From Pseudomonadota bacterium (GTDB taxonomy: Bacteria > Pseudomonadota > Alphaproteobacteria > Rhizobiales > Hyphomicrobiaceae), in assembly GCA_018242295.1 (NCBI GenBank), contig JAFECE010000011.1, positions 1,178,001 through 1,242,000 on the forward strand: DNA of 64,000 nucleotides, read 5' to 3'. The translations under genes were made by a program, and so were the position numbers. The notes beneath the pieces are model-generated. The model was not told the origin of the DNA, ran no database searches, and saw only the letters and a list, made by a program, of their open reading frames with translations. Positions within the stretch are counted from its first letter, which is position 1. Every line of letters starts with the position of its first letter. Of the stretch, positions 63,669 through 64,000 are shown one piece after another.

Positions 63669-64000
63669 ATGTCCGTCAAGTCCGATATCGAAATTGCGCG
63701 TGAAGCCAAGATAAAACCCATTGCCGAAGTCGCGGCCAAGGTCGGCGTGCCCGCGCACGCCCTTATTCCTTACGGGTGGACCAAGGCCAAGATTTCGTTC
63801 GACTATCTCAAAGACGTTCAAAGTTTCAGCGACGGCAAACTCATCCTGGTCACGGCGATCAGCCCGACGCCGGCGGGTGAGGGCAAGACGACGACGACGG
63901 TCGGCCTCAGCGACGGCCTGAACTACATCGGCAAGAAGGCGATTGCGGCGCTGCGCGAGCCGTCGCTCGGGCCGTGCTTCGGCGTCAAGGGCGGCGCCGC
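63669..64000 (+). CDS. fhs: Formate-tetrahydrofolate ligase (5' part, runs off the window)
   Basis: First 110 codons only. [22 protein letters not shown]...[16 protein letters not shown] is the family N-terminus; [19 protein letters not shown] is the P-loop and [16 protein letters not shown] follows as in all FTHFS. ATP-dependent synthesis of 10-formyl-THF from formate; in methylotrophs (named FtfL) it brings C1 units into the serine cycle. An AGGGAGA site precedes the ATG. About 450 more residues lie beyond the edge. Confidence 0.97.
   Translation, partial: MSVKSDIEIAREAKIKPIAEVAAKVGVPAHALIPYGWTKAKISFDYLKDVQSFSDGKLILVTAISPTPAGEGKTTTTVGLSDGLNYIGKKAIAALREPSLGPCFGVKGGA

Overview
The window looks like chromosome of a GC-rich alphaproteobacterium of the order Hyphomicrobiales, most likely Hyphomicrobium or a close methylotrophic relative. 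This rests on the recG-sdhE-mfd and glmU-glmS gene orders, DUF992 and IalB-family secreted proteins, a malyl-CoA-lyase-family enzyme, and formate-tetrahydrofolate ligase at the right edge. No rRNA, tRNA, CRISPR array, phage or insertion sequence was recognised. Genus assignment is inference.

Layout. 1-9.5 kb: a membrane-anchored SPOR-like protein, glmU and glmS (UDP-GlcNAc supply), a TPR/SPOR protein, a DUF502 membrane protein, a VOC protein and recG. 9.7-16.9 kb: sdhE, mfd, then an acyl-CoA synthetase translationally coupled to a family 5 solute-binding protein. 17.2-19.6 kb: IalB-like protein, HspQ and a CoA-ester lyase. 19.6-22 kb: a 1-kb gene-free stretch of palindromic repeats, then small secreted Cys-containing proteins. 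22-32.7 kb: mixed single genes (AidB-like acyl-CoA dehydrogenase, YidB-like, DUF486, agmatinase-like ureohydrolase, ParB-like nuclease, DUF992, LprI-like, DCC thiol oxidoreductase, pirin) and several small proteins. 32.7-36.2 kb: four genes for 7-deazaguanine (preQ0/preQ1) synthesis, queE-queD-queF and queC, the last paired with a GFA-fold gene. 36.3-38.5 kb: enolase and two small genes.

38.6-50.1 kb is an exopolysaccharide locus: Wzc/GumC-like co-polymerase with a degraded kinase P-loop, Tat-exported GH5 hydrolase, Wzy-like polymerase/ligase, NodB deacetylase, two GT4 glycosyltransferases, Wzx flippase, a GNAT (CelD/BcsL type) acyltransferase and a small secreted protein. No priming transferase or Wza-type outer membrane exporter is present in the window.

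50.5-56.0 kb: an MlaA lipoprotein followed by a compact three-gene unit (RimK-like ATP-grasp ligase, fold-type I PLP enzyme, PLP amino-acid decarboxylase). This is the best candidate for an uncharacterised biosynthetic system. 56-64 kb: small secreted proteins, a cupin, a 48-aa membrane protein, an NADPH-FMN reductase, a cNMP-binding/TrxR-like fusion lacking the CxxC, a divergent LysR-EamA pair and the start of fhs.

Two kinds of palindromic intergenic element lie between convergent genes. One supplies the stop codons of both neighbours. The other occurs in two 51-nt copies whose two differences are compensatory within a stem. No computation or database search was done; domain calls come from reading the proteins.
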